From Collinsella sp. An307 (GTDB lineage: Bacteria; Actinomycetota; Coriobacteriia; Coriobacteriales; Coriobacteriaceae): a stretch of 64,000 nucleotides of DNA. Position 1 is the stretch's first letter. Each line of letters begins with the position of its first letter. Location: positions 1 through 64,000 of the forward strand of contig NZ_NFIP01000001.1 in assembly GCF_002161805.1 (NCBI RefSeq). The letters are read 5' to 3'. A model generated the notes under the pieces. That model was not told the DNA's origin and searched no databases. It worked only from the letters and a program-made list of their open reading frames with translations. Position numbers and translations under genes: made by a program. This document shows positions 7,719-16,472 of the stretch, one piece after another.

Positions 7719-9847
7719 TCGACCAGACGAACACCAGCGCTTGTGCCGCAGCTTCCATGGCGGGCAGCCCGCGCACGCCCGACATGCCCGACGACATCCG
7801 CCAGCACCGGTGCACGAGCGCCGTGGCGCCGCGCGAGGGCGCGGGCGACGGCACCACGCGTGAGGAGCGCCTCGCCTTAAAGGAGCTCGCCATCTCGGGC
7901 AAGCCCTTTGGTCCGGGCAGCCATACGGACAAAGAGGGCAAGACCATGACCGGCGCGCAGGCGATCATCGCCTCGCTTGAGGCCGAGGGTGTGGACGTGC
8001 TCTTTGGCTACCCCGGCGGCCAGGCCATCAAGATCTACGACGCACTTTACGACTCGACCAAGATTCGCCACATTCTGGCCCGCCACGAGCAGGCCGCTGT
8101 GCACGAGGCCGACGGCTATGCGCGCGCGACCGGGCGTGTGGGCGTGGTGCTGGTGACCTCGGGCCCCGGCGCCACCAACACGGTGACGGGCATTGCCACG
8201 GCCTACATGGACTCTGTGCCGCTCGTGGTCATCACCGGCCAGGTGACGCGCGGCGTCATCGGCACCGACGCGTTCCAAGAGGCGGACATCGTGGGCATCA
8301 CCATGCCCGTGGTGAAGCACAGCTTCTTGCTCCAGAGCAACGACGACCTCACCCGGACGTTCCGCGAGGCGTTCTACATCGCCTCGACCGGGCGCCCCGG
8401 CCCCGTGCTCATTGACATCCCCTCCGACCTTGCGGGCGAGGAGATGGTCTTCCATTACCCCGATCAGGTGAATATTCCGAGCTACCGGCCCACGTACCGC
8501 GGCAACGCCAAGCAGGTGCGCCAGGCGGTCGAGCTCATTCGCGAGGCCGAGCGCCCCGTGCTCTACGTGGGCGGCGGCTGCGTGACGAGCCATGCCTGCG
8601 CCGAGGTGGTTGAGCTCGCCGAGAAAATGCAGATTCCCGTGGTGACGACGCTCATCGGCAAGGCCGCCGTGCCGTGCTCGAACCCCTTGAACCTCGGGCC
8701 CGTGGGCATGCACGGCTCCAAGTACGCCAACATGGCCATGACCGAGGCGGACCTTATCATCGCTGTGGGCGCGCGCTTCTCGGACCGCGTGACGGGCAAG
8801 CTCTCTGAGTTTGCGCCGCACGCCACGTTCATCCACATCGATATCGACCCGGCAGAGATTGGCAAGGTAGTGGACCCCCGCGTGCCCATTGTGGGCGACG
8901 CGCGCAACATCGTGTCCGCCATCAACGAGCGGCTCGATCGCGTAGGCGCAAAGCCCTGTGACGAGGAGTGGGTGAAGACCGTCTTCTCGTGGCGCGAGCG
9001 CTGGCCGTTCTATACCGAGGACTTTGCCGACTACCCGGACCGCATTGCCCCCGAGCAGGTGCTCGAGGCGCTCTCCGCCAAGCTCGACCCGCACGCGAGC
9101 GTGGTCACCACCGAGGTGGGCCAGCACCAGATGTGGGCGCATCAGCACATCCATCGCGAGGAGTCGCGCACGTTCATCTCCTCCGGTGGCCTCGGCACCA
9201 TGGGCTTTGGCTTTCCCGCGGCGGTTGGCGCCAAGATCGGCCGCCCCGGCGCGCAGGTGGTCTGCATCGCCGGTGACGGTTCCATCCAGATGAACATTCA
9301 GGAGATGGCAACGGCCGTGGGCAACGGCGTCGCGGTGAAGATCCTGCTCATCGACAACAACGCGCTCGGCATGGTGCACCAGTGGCAGCGCCTGTTCTAC
9401 CACGAGCGCTACAGCTGCACCGAGTTCACCGCCAACCCCGATTTTGTCAAACTCGCCGAGGCGTACGGCTGGGGCGCAGAGCGCATCAACCATCCCGACC
9501 AGATCGACGCCGCGCTCGACCGCATGCTCGCCTCCGACGGCCCGTACCTGCTCGACGTGATCATCCCCACGGCGCAGACGGTCTACCCGATGGTCGCCCC
9601 CGGTGCCGCCATCGACGACATCATCGGCGCCATCGACGTGACCTTGGGCGGCGTGCGTGTGACCGAGAAGGGCATGAGCCCGGCGGGCGAGACGGCGGGC
9701 GACATCGCCCATCCGTTGCCCCTGAACGAGCGTACCGACGGCGCATCGCGCACGGGCGGCGCCACGCACGTCTCCGACCCTGCGATGGGCGCCGAGGCGC
9801 GCCCGGCGATCGCCGCAGATGACGAGGCCCCGAAGGGAGGCGAGTAG
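7715..9847 (+). CDS. ilvB: Acetolactate synthase large subunit, with N- and C-terminal extensions
   Basis: A thiamine-diphosphate enzyme condensing pyruvate with pyruvate or 2-oxobutanoate. Core motifs are [15 protein letters not shown], the catalytic glutamate in [20 protein letters not shown]-binding segments, and the TPP motif [15 protein letters not shown] ending in DNNALGMV. The family's normal start is [15 protein letters not shown], here at 7946 with its own AGAGGG site. The frame is open back to 7715, where an ATG overlaps the ilvD stop and has AGGGGG upstream. The longer form has 710 residues, with about 77 extra low-complexity residues in front. About 65 extra disordered residues follow the catalytic domain in either form. 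Which start is used is undecided; 7715 is given because of coupling. Confidence 0.93.
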   Translation: MIDQTNTSACAAASMAGSPRTPDMPDDIRQHRCTSAVAPREGAGDGTTREERLALKELAISGKPFGPGSHTDKEGKTMTGAQAIIASLEAEGVDVLFGYPGGQAIKIYDALYDSTKIRHILARHEQAAVHEADGYARATGRVGVVLVTSGPGATNTVTGIATAYMDSVPLVVITGQVTRGVIGTDAFQEADIVGITMPVVKHSFLLQSNDDLTRTFREAFYIASTGRPGPVLIDIPSDLAGEEMVFHYPDQVNIPSYRPTYRGNAKQVRQAVELIREAERPVLYVGGGCVTSHACAEVVELAEKMQIPVVTTLIGKAAVPCSNPLNLGPVGMHGSKYANMAMTEADLIIAVGARFSDRVTGKLSEFAPHATFIHIDIDPAEIGKVVDPRVPIVGDARNIVSAINERLDRVGAKPCDEEWVKTVFSWRERWPFYTEDFADYPDRIAPEQVLEALSAKLDPHASVVTTEVGQHQMWAHQHIHREESRTFISSGGLGTMGFGFPAAVGAKIGRPGAQVVCIAGDGSIQMNIQEMATAVGNGVAVKILLIDNNALGMVHQWQRLFYHERYSCTEFTANPDFVKLAEAYGWGAERINHPDQIDAALDRMLASDGPYLLDVIIPTAQTVYPMVAPGAAIDDIIGAIDVTLGGVRVTEKGMSPAGETAGDIAHPLPLNERTDGASRTGGATHVSDPAMGAEARPAIAADDEAPKGGE

Positions 9848-9849
9848 CG

Positions 9850-10335
9850 ATGAAATACATCCTCTCTGTACTCGTTGAGAACAAGCCCGGTGTGCTCAGC
9901 CGCGTGACGGGACTCATCAGCCGCCGCGGGTTCAACATCGACTCGCTCACGGTTGCCCCCACCGAGGACGTGACCATGAGCCGCATGACCATCATCGTCA
10001 ACGCCGACGAGGTCGCCTACGAGCAGCTCACCAAGCAGCTGCACAAGCTCGTCTCCGTCTACAAAATCTCGGACCTCACCGAGGAGGACGCCATCGAGCG
10101 CGAGCTCGTGCTCTTCAAGGTGGTGGCTCCGCCCGACCGCCGGCACGAGATCATCGAAATCGCCAACATCTTCCGCGCCAACATCGTCGACGTGGGCAAA
10201 AACTCGCTCACGGTGGAGGCGACGGGCACGGCGAGCAAGCTGGACGCGATGGAAGACCTCTTCCGCAGCTACGGCATCCGTCAGCTCACGCGCACCGGCA
10301 AGATTGCGATGAGCCGCGGGGCGCGGGACGCCTAA
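9850..10335 (+). CDS. ilvN: Acetolactate synthase small (regulatory) subunit
   Basis: A 161-residue regulatory partner of the large subunit that binds the feedback inhibitor valine. The N-terminal ACT domain (residues 1-75) has SVLVENKPGVLSRVTGLISRRGFNIDSLTV, the most conserved signature of the family. The C-terminal domain ends RSYGIRQLTRTGKIAMSRG. It starts two bases after the ilvB stop with GGGAGGCGAG upstream, so it is translated in step with ilvB. Length is normal for the IlvH/IlvN group. Confidence 0.96.
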   Translation: MKYILSVLVENKPGVLSRVTGLISRRGFNIDSLTVAPTEDVTMSRMTIIVNADEVAYEQLTKQLHKLVSVYKISDLTEEDAIERELVLFKVVAPPDRRHEIIEIANIFRANIVDVGKNSLTVEATGTASKLDAMEDLFRSYGIRQLTRTGKIAMSRGARDA

Positions 10336-10356
10336 GCGTGCCACGGGCTGCCGGAC

Positions 10357-10448
10357 GGTGCCTCGCCATCCGCTTCGGGCAGTCCTGACTCGCACGGAGG
10401 CGCCGCTGGCGCCTCCGGCTCGTGCGGAACTTGCAGACGGTGAGGCAC
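10357..10448. promoter_or_regulatory. Large nested stem-loop in the ilvN-ilvC spacer
   Basis: An outer stem GGTGCCTC (10357-10364) pairs with GAGGCACC (10442-10449). It encloses a GCACG/CGTGC stem and a perfect inner hairpin GGAGGCGCC, loop GCT, GGCGCCTCC. No T-tract follows, so it does not look like a terminator. It may alter relative expression of ilvDBN and ilvC, or protect mRNA. Most of it is a copy of the palindromic repeat described separately. Confidence 0.6.
10370..10440 (+). repeat. 70-bp palindromic repeat element, intergenic copy
   Basis: From CCGCTTCG to GCAGACGG this sequence matches, in opposite orientation, 58305-58373 inside a coding gene. Shared blocks in order are CCGCTTCG, GCAGTCCTG, GGAGGCGCC, GGCGCCTCC, TCGTGCGGAACT and GCAGA. 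Only short substitutions and a 1-base length difference separate them. Confidence 0.85.
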
Positions 10449-10570
10449 CGCCCGGCACCTTGTGCGACCGTACCTGCGTGTGAGTCAACAGTAGGGTTTT
10501 GCCGCAGTGTATCTGGATGCGGTGACCATAGCAGATAGGGTTTTAGAACCGATAAGGTAAGGAGTTGGAA

Positions 10571-11566
10571 ATGGCCGTTACGATCTATTACGAGCAGGAT
10601 TGCAAGCCCGAGGTGATCCAGAACATGAAGGTGGCCGTCATCGGGTACGGCAGTCAGGGCCACGCCCATGCGCTGAACCTGCTCGACTCGGGCTGCGACG
10701 TGCGCGTTGGTCTGCGTGAGGGTTCCAGCAGCTGGGCAAAGGCCGAGGAGGCGGGCCTCAAGGTCATGACGATGGACGCCGCCGCCGAGGAGGCCGACCT
10801 CATCATGATGCTCGTTCCCGATGAGACCCAGCCCAAGGTCTACGAGGAGCACATCAAAGACCATCTCAAGCCGGGCAACACCCTCGCCTTCGCCCACGGC
10901 TTCAACATCCACTTTGGCTACATCAAGGCACCCGAGGACGTGAACGTCATCATGTGCGCCCCCAAGGGCCCGGGTCACATCGTGCGCCGTCAGTTCACCG
11001 AGGGCTCCGGTGTGCCGGATCTGGCCTGCGTGGCGCAGGATGCCACGGGCAACGCCTGGGACATCGCGCTTGCGTACTGCTGGGGCGTGGGCGGTGCCCG
11101 CTCCGGCATCATCAAGGCAACCTTCAAGGAGGAGACCGAGGAGGACCTCTTTGGCGAGCAGGCGGTGCTCTGCGGCGGCCTCGTTGAGCTCGTGAAGGCC
11201 GGCTTCGAGACCCTTACCGAGGCTGGGTATCCGCCCGAGCTCGCCTACTTTGAGTGCTACCACGAGATGAAGATGATCGTCGACCTCATGTACGAGAGCG
11301 GCATCCACTTCATGAACTACTCCATCTCCAACACCGCCGAGTACGGCGAGTACTACGCCGGTCCCAAGGTCATCAACGCAGAGAGCCGCGCGGCCATGAA
11401 GCAGATCCTCGCGCGCATCCAGGACGGCAGCTTTGCGCAGGAGTTTGTGGACGACTGCAACAACGGCCACAAGTGGCTCCTCGAGCAGCGTGAGAAGATC
11501 AACGAGCACGAGATTGAGAAGACGGGCGAGAAGATCCGCTCGATGTTTACCTGGATTAAGAAGTAG
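10571..11566 (+). CDS. ilvC: Ketol-acid reductoisomerase, class I, NADP(H)
   Basis: Isomerises and reduces acetolactate (or acetohydroxybutyrate) to the dihydroxy acid, the step between IlvBN and IlvD. The protein has 331 residues from the ATG at 10571. A TTG six bases upstream is in frame, but GGAG is placed for the ATG. A Rossmann motif [19 protein letters not shown] lies near the N-terminus. The knotted C-terminal domain has the Mg-binding segments ([25 protein letters not shown]) and NTAEYGEY. Length fits the short class I form. The gene is separated from ilvN by 235 bases of structured DNA and is followed by a clear terminator. Confidence 0.97.
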   Translation: MAVTIYYEQDCKPEVIQNMKVAVIGYGSQGHAHALNLLDSGCDVRVGLREGSSSWAKAEEAGLKVMTMDAAAEEADLIMMLVPDETQPKVYEEHIKDHLKPGNTLAFAHGFNIHFGYIKAPEDVNVIMCAPKGPGHIVRRQFTEGSGVPDLACVAQDATGNAWDIALAYCWGVGGARSGIIKATFKEETEEDLFGEQAVLCGGLVELVKAGFETLTEAGYPPELAYFECYHEMKMIVDLMYESGIHFMNYSISNTAEYGEYYAGPKVINAESRAAMKQILARIQDGSFAQEFVDDCNNGHKWLLEQREKINEHEIEKTGEKIRSMFTWIKK

Positions 11567-12159
11567 CCCGCTCGTTTTTTGTCGTTTGGTCAAATCGGTG
11601 CGCGAGGGGGCAATCGCGCGCTCGGAAAAGCGTCCTCTGCGGTTGGCGGAGGACGCTTTTCTTCTGGCTATGGGTCATGTGGGGCGTGCGCTTGAGGCGA
11701 AATGCGTGTCTCAGCCGGTTCGCCCTCGTGGGAAATGCCCTCTCGCGGGGTGATTTGACCAAACAGGCGCCTGCGAACGCGCGCTGTGGCGTAGACTGGG
11801 AAGCAGGACAGACGGAGGGGGAGCGGCTCGTTGCGGCCCGCGCTGCGTTTGCCGAGCGGTGTGCTCCCCGGCAGCCGTCGTACCGCATCTGAGCGGGGCA
11901 CAAGAGGGCCATACCTCGCAATGGGGTATCGATGGCGCAAATTCGGCGAACGGTATCTTGGGCGCGCGGAGCGTGCGCGCTAGGTTAACACTTGGTGACA
12001 CCCCCGGCGACGCCGGGGGCTTGTCTATTATGGACAGCACCCGGCAAAAGCGCGCGCCGGCCTCTGGCCGATGAGCGTGTGCGGACGGCGGCTCGCATAT
12101 GCACGGTGCCGCACGGAGCCGGTGGGAAGTATTCGTCTTCGAATGGAGGAGCTCGCATC
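11567..12159. other. Intergenic region between ilvC and the ABC importer
   Basis: About 590 bases. It starts with the ilvC terminator (11626-11665). A second, very stable GC hairpin, CCCCCGGC, GAC, GCCGGGGG followed by CTTGTC, lies at about 12002-12026, with a TATTAT box just after it that could be a -10. No open reading frame here has both a start signal and family resemblance. I see no T-box or known riboswitch core. Confidence 0.5.
11626..11668 (+). terminator. Rho-independent terminator of ilvC
   Basis: AAAAGCGTCCTC pairs with GAGGACGCTTTT around a short GC-rich loop and continues into TCTTC. The flanking A and T runs make it potentially bidirectional. Confidence 0.85.
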
Positions 12160-13167
12160 ATGAAGCGACTCAAGACCTTTGGCGCGGCACTTGCTACGGG
12201 AGCCCTTGCTCTTGCGCTTGCTGCCTGCGGCGGAAACGGCGGTACGGTAGGGGGCTCGTCCGCGGCATCGGACGACGCTGCTACCGGTACTACGTATAAA
12301 ATCGGCGTCCTGCAGCTCACGGAGCACGCAGCGCTTGACTCCGCTAACGAGGGCTTTGTGGCCGCACTCGATGACGCGGGTATCGCCTACGAGATCGATC
12401 AGCAGAACGCGCAGAACGATCAGCCTACGTGCCAGACGATCGCGTCCAAGCTTGTGAACGACGGTGACGACCTCATCCTCGCCATCGGCACGCCCGCCGC
12501 TCAGGCTGTCTCGAGCGCGACCACCGACATCCCCGTCATCGGCACCGCCATTACCGACTTTGCCGAGTCCGGCCTTGTTGCCGATAACGACGCGCCCGGC
12601 GGTAACGTAACGGGCACCTCCGACCTCACGCCCGTCGCCGACCAGATCGAGCTCCTCGAGCAGCTCGTCCCCGAGGCAAAGACCGTCGGTTTGCTCTACT
12701 GCACGGCGGAGGCCAACTCTGAGGTTCAAATCAAGATGGCCGAGGAGGCGCTGGACGCGGCGGGTATTGCTCACGAGCGCTACACCGTTTCGAGCTCCAA
12801 TGAGATTCAGCAGGTCGTCGAGTCGATGGTGGGCAAGGTAGACGCCGTCTATACGCCGACGGACAACACCATCGCCGCAGGTATGGCCACCGTCGCCATG
12901 GTCGCCAACGAGCATCAGCTGCCCGTCATCGTGGGCTGCGACACCATGGTTGAGGACGGCGGTCTCGCCTCCTACAGCATCAACTACTACGATTTGGGGT
13001 ACAAGGCCGGCCAGATGGCCGTGCGCATCCTCACCGAGGGCGCCGACCCGGCCGAGATGCCCATTGAGTACCTCGAGGCCGAGGATTGCCAGCTCATTGC
13101 CAACCAGCAGACGGCAGATGAGGTCGGCGTCGATATCTCGGGTCTTGAGGGCGCAGAGATCGTCTAG
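12160..13167 (+). CDS. ABC transporter substrate-binding lipoprotein (ABC_sub_bind family), copy 1
   Basis: A 335-residue binding protein of the PF04392 (TrpX/YtlP-like) family. The N-terminus MKRLKTFGAALATGALALALAAC is a lipoprotein signal with lipobox LAAC, so the protein is anchored outside the membrane. The mature part begins after a Gly/Ser linker with YKIGVLQLTEHAALDSANEGF. It includes the hinge segments LILAIGTPAAQAV and PVIGTAITDF, and VYTPTDNTIAAGM, all typical of the family. GGAGGAG precedes the ATG. The next gene is a close paralogue, followed by permease and ATPase genes. Relatives in Firmicutes have been predicted to carry tryptophan, but nothing here identifies the ligand. Confidence 0.9.
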   Translation: MKRLKTFGAALATGALALALAACGGNGGTVGGSSAASDDAATGTTYKIGVLQLTEHAALDSANEGFVAALDDAGIAYEIDQQNAQNDQPTCQTIASKLVNDGDDLILAIGTPAAQAVSSATTDIPVIGTAITDFAESGLVADNDAPGGNVTGTSDLTPVADQIELLEQLVPEAKTVGLLYCTAEANSEVQIKMAEEALDAAGIAHERYTVSSSNEIQQVVESMVGKVDAVYTPTDNTIAAGMATVAMVANEHQLPVIVGCDTMVEDGGLASYSINYYDLGYKAGQMAVRILTEGADPAEMPIEYLEAEDCQLIANQQTADEVGVDISGLEGAEIV

Positions 13168-13208
13168 CGCACCCCCGCCCTTTGGGGCTTCCAAGAAAGG
13201 ATTTCACC

Positions 13209-14231
13209 ATGGCTACGATTATCGATCGCCGCATGTTTGCTAAGGGTTTTGCCGCTACCGCCGTAGCGACGGGCGCCATCGCGCTCGCCGGTTGCAGTGG
13301 GGAAGAGGCGCCCGCCGGTTCCGGCGCCGCCTCCGGCACCTCCTACAAGATCGGCGTGCTGCAGCTCACCGAGCACAGCGCTCTTGATGCCGCCAACGCC
13401 GGCTTTGTGAAGGCGCTCGACGACTCCGGCATCACCTACGAGATCGAGCAACAAAACGCGCAGAACGACCAGTCCGCCTGCCAGACGATTGCGCAGACGC
13501 TCGTGAACGACGGCTGCGACCTCATCCTCGCCATCGCAACCCCTGCCGCGCAGGCGGTTGCGGGTGCGACGAGCGACATCCCCATCATCGGCACCGCCAT
13601 CACGGACTTTGCCGCCTCCGACCTCGTTGCCGACAACGATGCACCCGGCGGCAACCTCACCGGCACCTCCGACATGAACCCCGTTGCCGATCAGATCGAC
13701 CTGCTCCAGAAGCTCGTCCCCGAGGCAAAGACCGTCGGCCTGCTCTACTGCACCGCCGAGTCCAACTCCGACATCCAGATCGCCATGGCCAAGGAGGAAC
13801 TCGAGGCTATCGGTCTCACCGGGGTCGAGTTCACCGTCTCGAGCTCCAACGAGATTCAGTCCGTGGTGGAGTCCATGGTCGGCCAGGTCGACGCCATCTA
13901 CACGCCGACGGACAACACCATCGCCGCTGCGATGACGCAGGTCGCCTCGATTGCCAACGAGGCCAAGGTCCCCACCATCTGCGGCGAGGTCGGCATGGTC
14001 GAGGCCGGCGGCTTGGCTTCGATCTCCATCAATTACGAGGAGCTCGGTTACCGCGCCGGCGAGATGGCCGTCGAGATCCTCGCCGAGGGCGCCGACCCGG
14101 CCGAGATGCCCGTTGAGACCATGAGCGCTGCCGAGTGCGACCTCGTCTTCAACCAGGCGACGGCCGATGAGATCGGCGTCGATGTCTCGGCGCTCGTGGA
14201 CGAGGGCGGCGAGGACGTGAGCGCGGCGTAA
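13209..14231 (+). CDS. ABC transporter substrate-binding lipoprotein, copy 2
   Basis: A 340-residue paralogue of the preceding protein, with near-identical blocks such as KIGVLQLTEHSALDAANAGF, QNAQNDQSACQTIAQ, VPEAKTVGLLYCTAESNSD and VSSSNEIQSVVESMVGQVDA. The signal peptide includes RRMFAKGFAATAVATGAIALAGC with lipobox LAGC. The start at 13209 follows AAAGGATTTCACC; an in-frame ATG at 13182 has no site. The two copies differ most in their leader and C-terminal 20 residues. This suggests a duplication that kept the binding core, possibly with two ligand preferences for one permease. Confidence 0.9.
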   Translation: MATIIDRRMFAKGFAATAVATGAIALAGCSGEEAPAGSGAASGTSYKIGVLQLTEHSALDAANAGFVKALDDSGITYEIEQQNAQNDQSACQTIAQTLVNDGCDLILAIATPAAQAVAGATSDIPIIGTAITDFAASDLVADNDAPGGNLTGTSDMNPVADQIDLLQKLVPEAKTVGLLYCTAESNSDIQIAMAKEELEAIGLTGVEFTVSSSNEIQSVVESMVGQVDAIYTPTDNTIAAAMTQVASIANEAKVPTICGEVGMVEAGGLASISINYEELGYRAGEMAVEILAEGADPAEMPVETMSAAECDLVFNQATADEIGVDVSALVDEGGEDVSAA

Positions 14232-14315
14232 GGCGCCTGAGCGTTTCCACTCCATTTCGCGACGAGCTCCAGTGGCAGGCTCCCGCGGTCCCTGCTACAC
14301 TGTCACATTACCTGC

Positions 14316-14343
14316 GCCTCGACGGGAGCTCCCCCGTCGAGGC
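14316..14343 (+). promoter_or_regulatory. Stable hairpin between binding-protein and permease genes
   Basis: GCCTCGACGGG pairs with CCCGTCGAGGC around a 6-base loop, followed by ACATTTGG. It is likely an mRNA processing or partial termination structure that lets the binding proteins be made in excess of the permease and ATPase. This is inferred from its position only. Confidence 0.5.
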
Positions 14344-14400
14344 ACATTTGGCTGAACGGAACGGACGGAGCGTCCGTGCAACGATAGGGAGGCTTTCGCT

Positions 14401-15357
14401 ATGGGACTCGCGCTGCTGGGTGCCGTATCCCAAGGTATTCTCTGGGGCATCATGGTGCTCGGGGTGTTTATCACCTATAAGCTGCTCGACATCGCGGATC
14501 TGACGGTCGACGGCAGCTTTGCGCTCGGCGGCTGCGTGTGCGCTGTCATGGTGGTCGGCGGGATGGACCCCCTGCTCGCCATCGTGGTCGCCATGGTCGC
14601 CGGCATGGTCGCGGGCGCCGTCACGGGCTTTCTGCACACCGTGTTTGAAATCCCTGCAATCCTCGCGGGTATCTTGACGCAGATCGGTCTGTGGTCCATC
14701 AACCTGCGCATCATGGGCAAGTCCAACACGCCGCTGCTCAAGAACGAGACCATCTTCAGCTCTGTGACCGATGCCACGGGTCTTTCCACCAATGTGGGCG
14801 CCATCATCGTGGGCGTTGTCATTGCGGTGGTCATCATCGTGGCGCTGTACTGGTTCTTTGGCACCGAGATCGGTTCGGCCTGCCGCGCCACCGGCAACAA
14901 CGAGGCCATGGTGCGCGCGCTTGGCGTCAACACCAAGGTCACCAAGATGATCGCGCTCACGCTCTCCAACGGCCTCGTCGGCCTTTCCGGCGCGCTCATC
15001 TGCGAGAGCCAGAAGTACGCCGATATCGGCATGGGCACGGGCGCCATCGTCATCGGCCTTGCTGCTATCGTGATCGGCGAGGTGCTCTGGCGCGTGCTGC
15101 CGGGCGCCAAACTCCATGCCTTCGGCGGCCGTCTGACCTCTGCCGTGGTCGGCTCGATCGTGTACTTCCTCATCCGCGCCATCGTGCTTCAGATGGGTAT
15201 GGACGCCAACGACATGAAGCTGCTCTCCGCCATCATCGTGGCGCTTGCGCTCTGCGTGCCCGTGGTGTGGGAGAAGTACCAGCTCCGTCGCGCCTACGCC
15301 CGCGCCTCGCGCGAGCTGCCCGAAACCGAAGGCGCCACCACCGAAGGGGGGCGATAG
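14401..15357 (+). CDS. ABC transporter permease (BPD_transp_2-like, TrpY type)
   Basis: A 318-residue integral membrane protein with about eight to nine hydrophobic segments. It begins GLALLGAVSQGILWGIMVLGVFITYKLLDIADLTVDGSF, the characteristic start of permeases paired with PF04392 binding proteins. The motif CRATGNNEAMVRALGVNTKVTKMIAL in the middle is the cytoplasmic loop that contacts the ATPase. It lies downstream of two binding-protein genes and 3 bases ahead of the ATPase gene, forming a complete importer. Substrate is not determined by sequence. Confidence 0.9.
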   Translation: MGLALLGAVSQGILWGIMVLGVFITYKLLDIADLTVDGSFALGGCVCAVMVVGGMDPLLAIVVAMVAGMVAGAVTGFLHTVFEIPAILAGILTQIGLWSINLRIMGKSNTPLLKNETIFSSVTDATGLSTNVGAIIVGVVIAVVIIVALYWFFGTEIGSACRATGNNEAMVRALGVNTKVTKMIALTLSNGLVGLSGALICESQKYADIGMGTGAIVIGLAAIVIGEVLWRVLPGAKLHAFGGRLTSAVVGSIVYFLIRAIVLQMGMDANDMKLLSAIIVALALCVPVVWEKYQLRRAYARASRELPETEGATTEGGR

Positions 15358-15360
15358 GCG

Positions 15361-16155
15361 ATGCTGACACTCTCTCACGTTTCCAAGACCTTCAACGCCG
15401 GCACCATTAACGAGAAGCGCGCCCTTGTGGACTGCAATCTCCACCTCGCGCCCGGCGACTTTGTGACGATCATCGGTGGCAACGGCGCCGGTAAGTCGAC
15501 GCTCATGAACATGGTCGCCGGCGTCTATCCCATCGACGCGGGCACCATCACGCTCGACGGCAAGAACATCTCGCGCCTGTCTGAGCCGGCGCGCGCCAAG
15601 TACCTCGGTCGCGTGTTCCAGGACCCGATGATGGGCACCGCGGCTGACATGCAGATCATCGAGAACCTCGCCATGGCCAAGCGCCGCGGCCGCGCCCGCA
15701 CGCTCGCCTGGGGCGTCACGCGCGCCGAGAAGGAGGAGTACGCCGACCGCCTGCGCGAGCTCGGACTCGGGCTGGAGAAGCGCCCGACCGCCAAGGTGGG
15801 TCTGCTCTCGGGCGGCCAGCGCCAGGCGCTGACGCTTCTTATGGCTACGCTCACCGAGCCCAAGCTGCTGCTGCTCGACGAGCACACCGCCGCACTCGAC
15901 CCCAAGACGGCGGCCAAGGTGCTCGACCTTACCGAGAAGATCGTGGCCGAGAAGAACCTCACCACGCTCATGGTCACACACAACATGAACGACGCCATCC
16001 GCATGGGTAACCGCCTCATCATGATGCACGAGGGCCGCATCATCTACGATGTTCGCGGTGACGAGAAGCGCTCGCTTACCGTGAAAGACCTGCTGCAGAA
16101 GTTCGAGGAGGTCTCGGGCGGGGAGCTCGCCAACGACCGCATGCTGCTGTCGTAG
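15361..16155 (+). CDS. ABC transporter ATP-binding protein (TrpZ type)
   Basis: A 264-residue ATPase of the same importer. Walker A is GGNGAGKSTLMN, the Q-loop is in GRVFQDPMMGTA, the signature is LLSGGQRQALTL, Walker B is LLLLDEH and the H-loop is VTHNMNDA. The DEH in place of DEP, and the long insert after the Q-loop (MAKRRGRARTLAWGVTRAEKEEY), are typical of this subfamily. The gene starts 3 bases after the permease stop with GGGGGG upstream and is followed by a strong terminator, closing the operon. Confidence 0.92.
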   Translation: MLTLSHVSKTFNAGTINEKRALVDCNLHLAPGDFVTIIGGNGAGKSTLMNMVAGVYPIDAGTITLDGKNISRLSEPARAKYLGRVFQDPMMGTAADMQIIENLAMAKRRGRARTLAWGVTRAEKEEYADRLRELGLGLEKRPTAKVGLLSGGQRQALTLLMATLTEPKLLLLDEHTAALDPKTAAKVLDLTEKIVAEKNLTTLMVTHNMNDAIRMGNRLIMMHEGRIIYDVRGDEKRSLTVKDLLQKFEEVSGGELANDRMLLS

Positions 16156-16185
16156 CCCGGCTTTCACCAAGGACGTAGACAACAA

Positions 16186-16212
16186 ACGGCACCCGCGGGG
16201 TGCCGTTTTTTC
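16186..16212 (+). terminator. Rho-independent terminator of the ABC importer operon
   Basis: ACGGCACCC, loop GCG, GGGTGCCGT followed by six T residues. Confidence 0.9.
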
Positions 16213-16247
16213 TGCCGAGGGTGCGGCAACGTGCCCTCTCGCGCAAG

Positions 16248-16384
16248 ATTGTGTATACCGAGAAATATTGTGTATACCGAAACCGCGCCCGTCCGGCGAC
16301 ACGAGGAACGTTTCCTGGGGTTTTCCCGGCTCGCAGGTCGAGGGGCCGAAGTTTCGGTATACACAATGTTTCGGTATACACAAT
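16248..16384. repeat. Double-inverted 16-mer repeat element, copy 2
   Basis: ATTGTGTATACCGAGA (16248-16263, one mismatch) and ATTGTGTATACCGAAA (16267-16282) are spaced with period 19. TTTCGGTATACACAAT follows twice at 16352-16367 and 16369-16384 with period 17. The 17/19 spacings are swapped relative to copy 1. The spacer is 69 bp. Confidence 0.9.
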
Positions 16385-16472
16385 TTCGCCGACAACCGCG
16401 CTTGAGCGGCTGCCTGCCGCCGCTGGTGCCGGGGACGTGGGGCGGGTAAGGTCGGCTGCGCGCAAGAAGTCG

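Larger units (their letters stand above)
16156..16472. other. Convergent intergenic region with terminator and repeat element
   Basis: 317 bases between two converging genes. It contains the importer terminator (16186-16212) and copy 2 of the double-inverted 16-mer element (16248-16384). The remaining bases show no coding potential. Confidence 0.7.

Noticed and set aside
14273-14301. Separate promoter for the permease gene (TACACT box)
   Set aside because: The -10-like box lacks a recognisable -35 at 16-18 bases, and operon read-through explains expression.
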